Source: JBEBXQ01 sp040391535 (GTDB taxonomy: Bacteria; Bacteroidota; Bacteroidia; Cytophagales; Spirosomataceae). Taken from it: a stretch of DNA of 32,616 nt. A program made the translations under genes and the position numbers. The stretch's first letter is position 1, and each line of letters starts with the position of its first letter. The notes under the pieces are model-generated. The model was not told the origin of the DNA. It ran no database searches and saw only the letters and a list, made by a program, of their open reading frames with translations. The DNA lies in contig JBEBXQ010000039.1 of the NCBI GenBank assembly GCA_040391535.1, forward strand, positions 1 to 32,616, written 5' to 3'. Shown piece after piece: positions 32,186 through 32,616 of this stretch.

Positions 32186-32569
32186 ATGAAACAAAAAACA
32201 ATCATTACCGGGCCCAATGTACCCAAAAGCCATTTGCCATTTTCGGCAGGTATTATCTCAGGAGATCATCTGTTCGTCTCAGGACAAGCATCCGTAGATC
32301 TTAACGGTAAAATCATCACAGATACTTTTGCCGGAGAATGCCGTCGCTCATTTGATAACCTGAAGGCCATTGTTGAAGCAGCCGGGCTTACCCTGGACGA
32401 TGCCGTGCAGGTAAGGAATTATGTAGCCAGGTCTGAGGATCTTGCCGAATTCAACGTCATTTACCGCGAATATTTTAATGAGCCTTATCCTGTCAGAACA
32501 ACGCTTATCGGTTGTCTGGGAGATATACTGAAGTTTGAGGTAGACGCCGTTTTTTATGCGGGGAAATAA
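32186..32569 (+). CDS. RidA-family enamine/imine deaminase
   Basis: A 127-residue cytoplasmic protein of the YjgF/YER057c/UK114 family, trimeric in known members. Signature elements: FSAGIISGDHLFVSGQ (about 19-34), the central ARSEDLAEFNVIYREYF, then PYPVRTTLIGCLGDILKFEV with the substrate-binding Arg and a Cys two blocks on. RidA proteins hydrolyse reactive enamines/imines made by PLP enzymes, and homologues in catabolic operons act on pathway-specific intermediates. It is the last gene of the operon in this window, 41 bases after the aldolase gene. It may protect against imines formed around the aldolase product or a coupled amino acid. Function beyond the family is inferred. Confidence 0.9.
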   Translation: MKQKTIITGPNVPKSHLPFSAGIISGDHLFVSGQASVDLNGKIITDTFAGECRRSFDNLKAIVEAAGLTLDDAVQVRNYVARSEDLAEFNVIYREYFNEPYPVRTTLIGCLGDILKFEVDAVFYAGK

Positions 32570-32593
32570 ATAATACCAGTCAGTTGCAGGGAT

Positions 32594-32616
32594 TGAGGCA
32601 GCAAAAGGCTGTCTCA
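32594..32616 (+). terminator. Hairpin at the window edge, likely terminator after ridA-like gene
   Basis: TGAGGCAGC (32594-32602) pairs with GCTGTCTCA (32608-32616), eight of nine bases plus a G-T wobble, across a 5-base loop. It sits 24 bases after the RidA stop and reaches the end of the window, so whether a T-run follows cannot be seen. Confidence 0.55.

Overview
The window looks like a chromosomal segment of a Bacteroidota bacterium, probably from the Cytophagales (Dyadobacter/Spirosoma-like; this placement is inference). The evidence is a SusC/SusD pair, many Sec or lipoprotein signals of the LxxC type, a surface protein with the fibronectin-like segment that precedes type IX sorting domains, promoters of the TTG-N18-TAnnTTTG kind, and an M56/TonB protein next to a BlaI regulator. 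No rRNA, tRNA or CRISPR array was seen.

Layout. (1) 1-4431 holds loosely connected genes: a truncated leucine-rich surface protein whose start is out of frame with its body, a small lipoprotein, two unrelated alpha/beta hydrolases, and a nested inverted-repeat element at 4235-4431. (2) 4459-21038, all on the minus strand, is a polysaccharide-utilisation locus read right to left: GH92 alpha-mannosidase, SusC, SusD, a calycin-like lipoprotein, a DUF5005-like lipoprotein, a sugar-porter MFS transporter, a ROK kinase, a two-domain class I mannose-6-phosphate isomerase, a sialate O-acetylesterase and a GntR/UTRA regulator. Together they give a complete inferred route: outer-membrane capture, release of mannose, import, phosphorylation and isomerisation to fructose-6-phosphate. 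Matching TGTWTGAACA sites next to GH92 and SusC are candidate operators for the GntR protein. (3) 21157-26133 has a decayed transposase fragment, a large copper protein joining a multicopper oxidase, two heavy-metal-binding motifs and a CopB-like C-terminus, and a divergent BlaI plus M56-TonB pair behind two near-identical palindromes. (4) 26141-26823 is a broken FadR/FCD-type GntR regulator. (5) 27183-32569, plus strand, is a second catabolic operon: two tandem Asp-box (sialidase-like) proteins, a Tat-exported SGNH esterase, a short-chain dehydrogenase, a DapA/N-acetylneuraminate-lyase-family aldolase and a RidA protein. Its promoter overlaps a FadR-type operator, TTGTCCTACAA, probably the site of the now broken regulator.

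The two sugar operons, both with O-acetylesterases, would suit decorated, mannose-containing and possibly sialylated glycans. The substrate of the plus-strand operon is not settled by sequence alone. The observations most worth checking are the copper fusion protein, the degenerate kinase-like domain on the isomerase, the operator sets, the broken regulator beside an intact operator, and the hairpin element.
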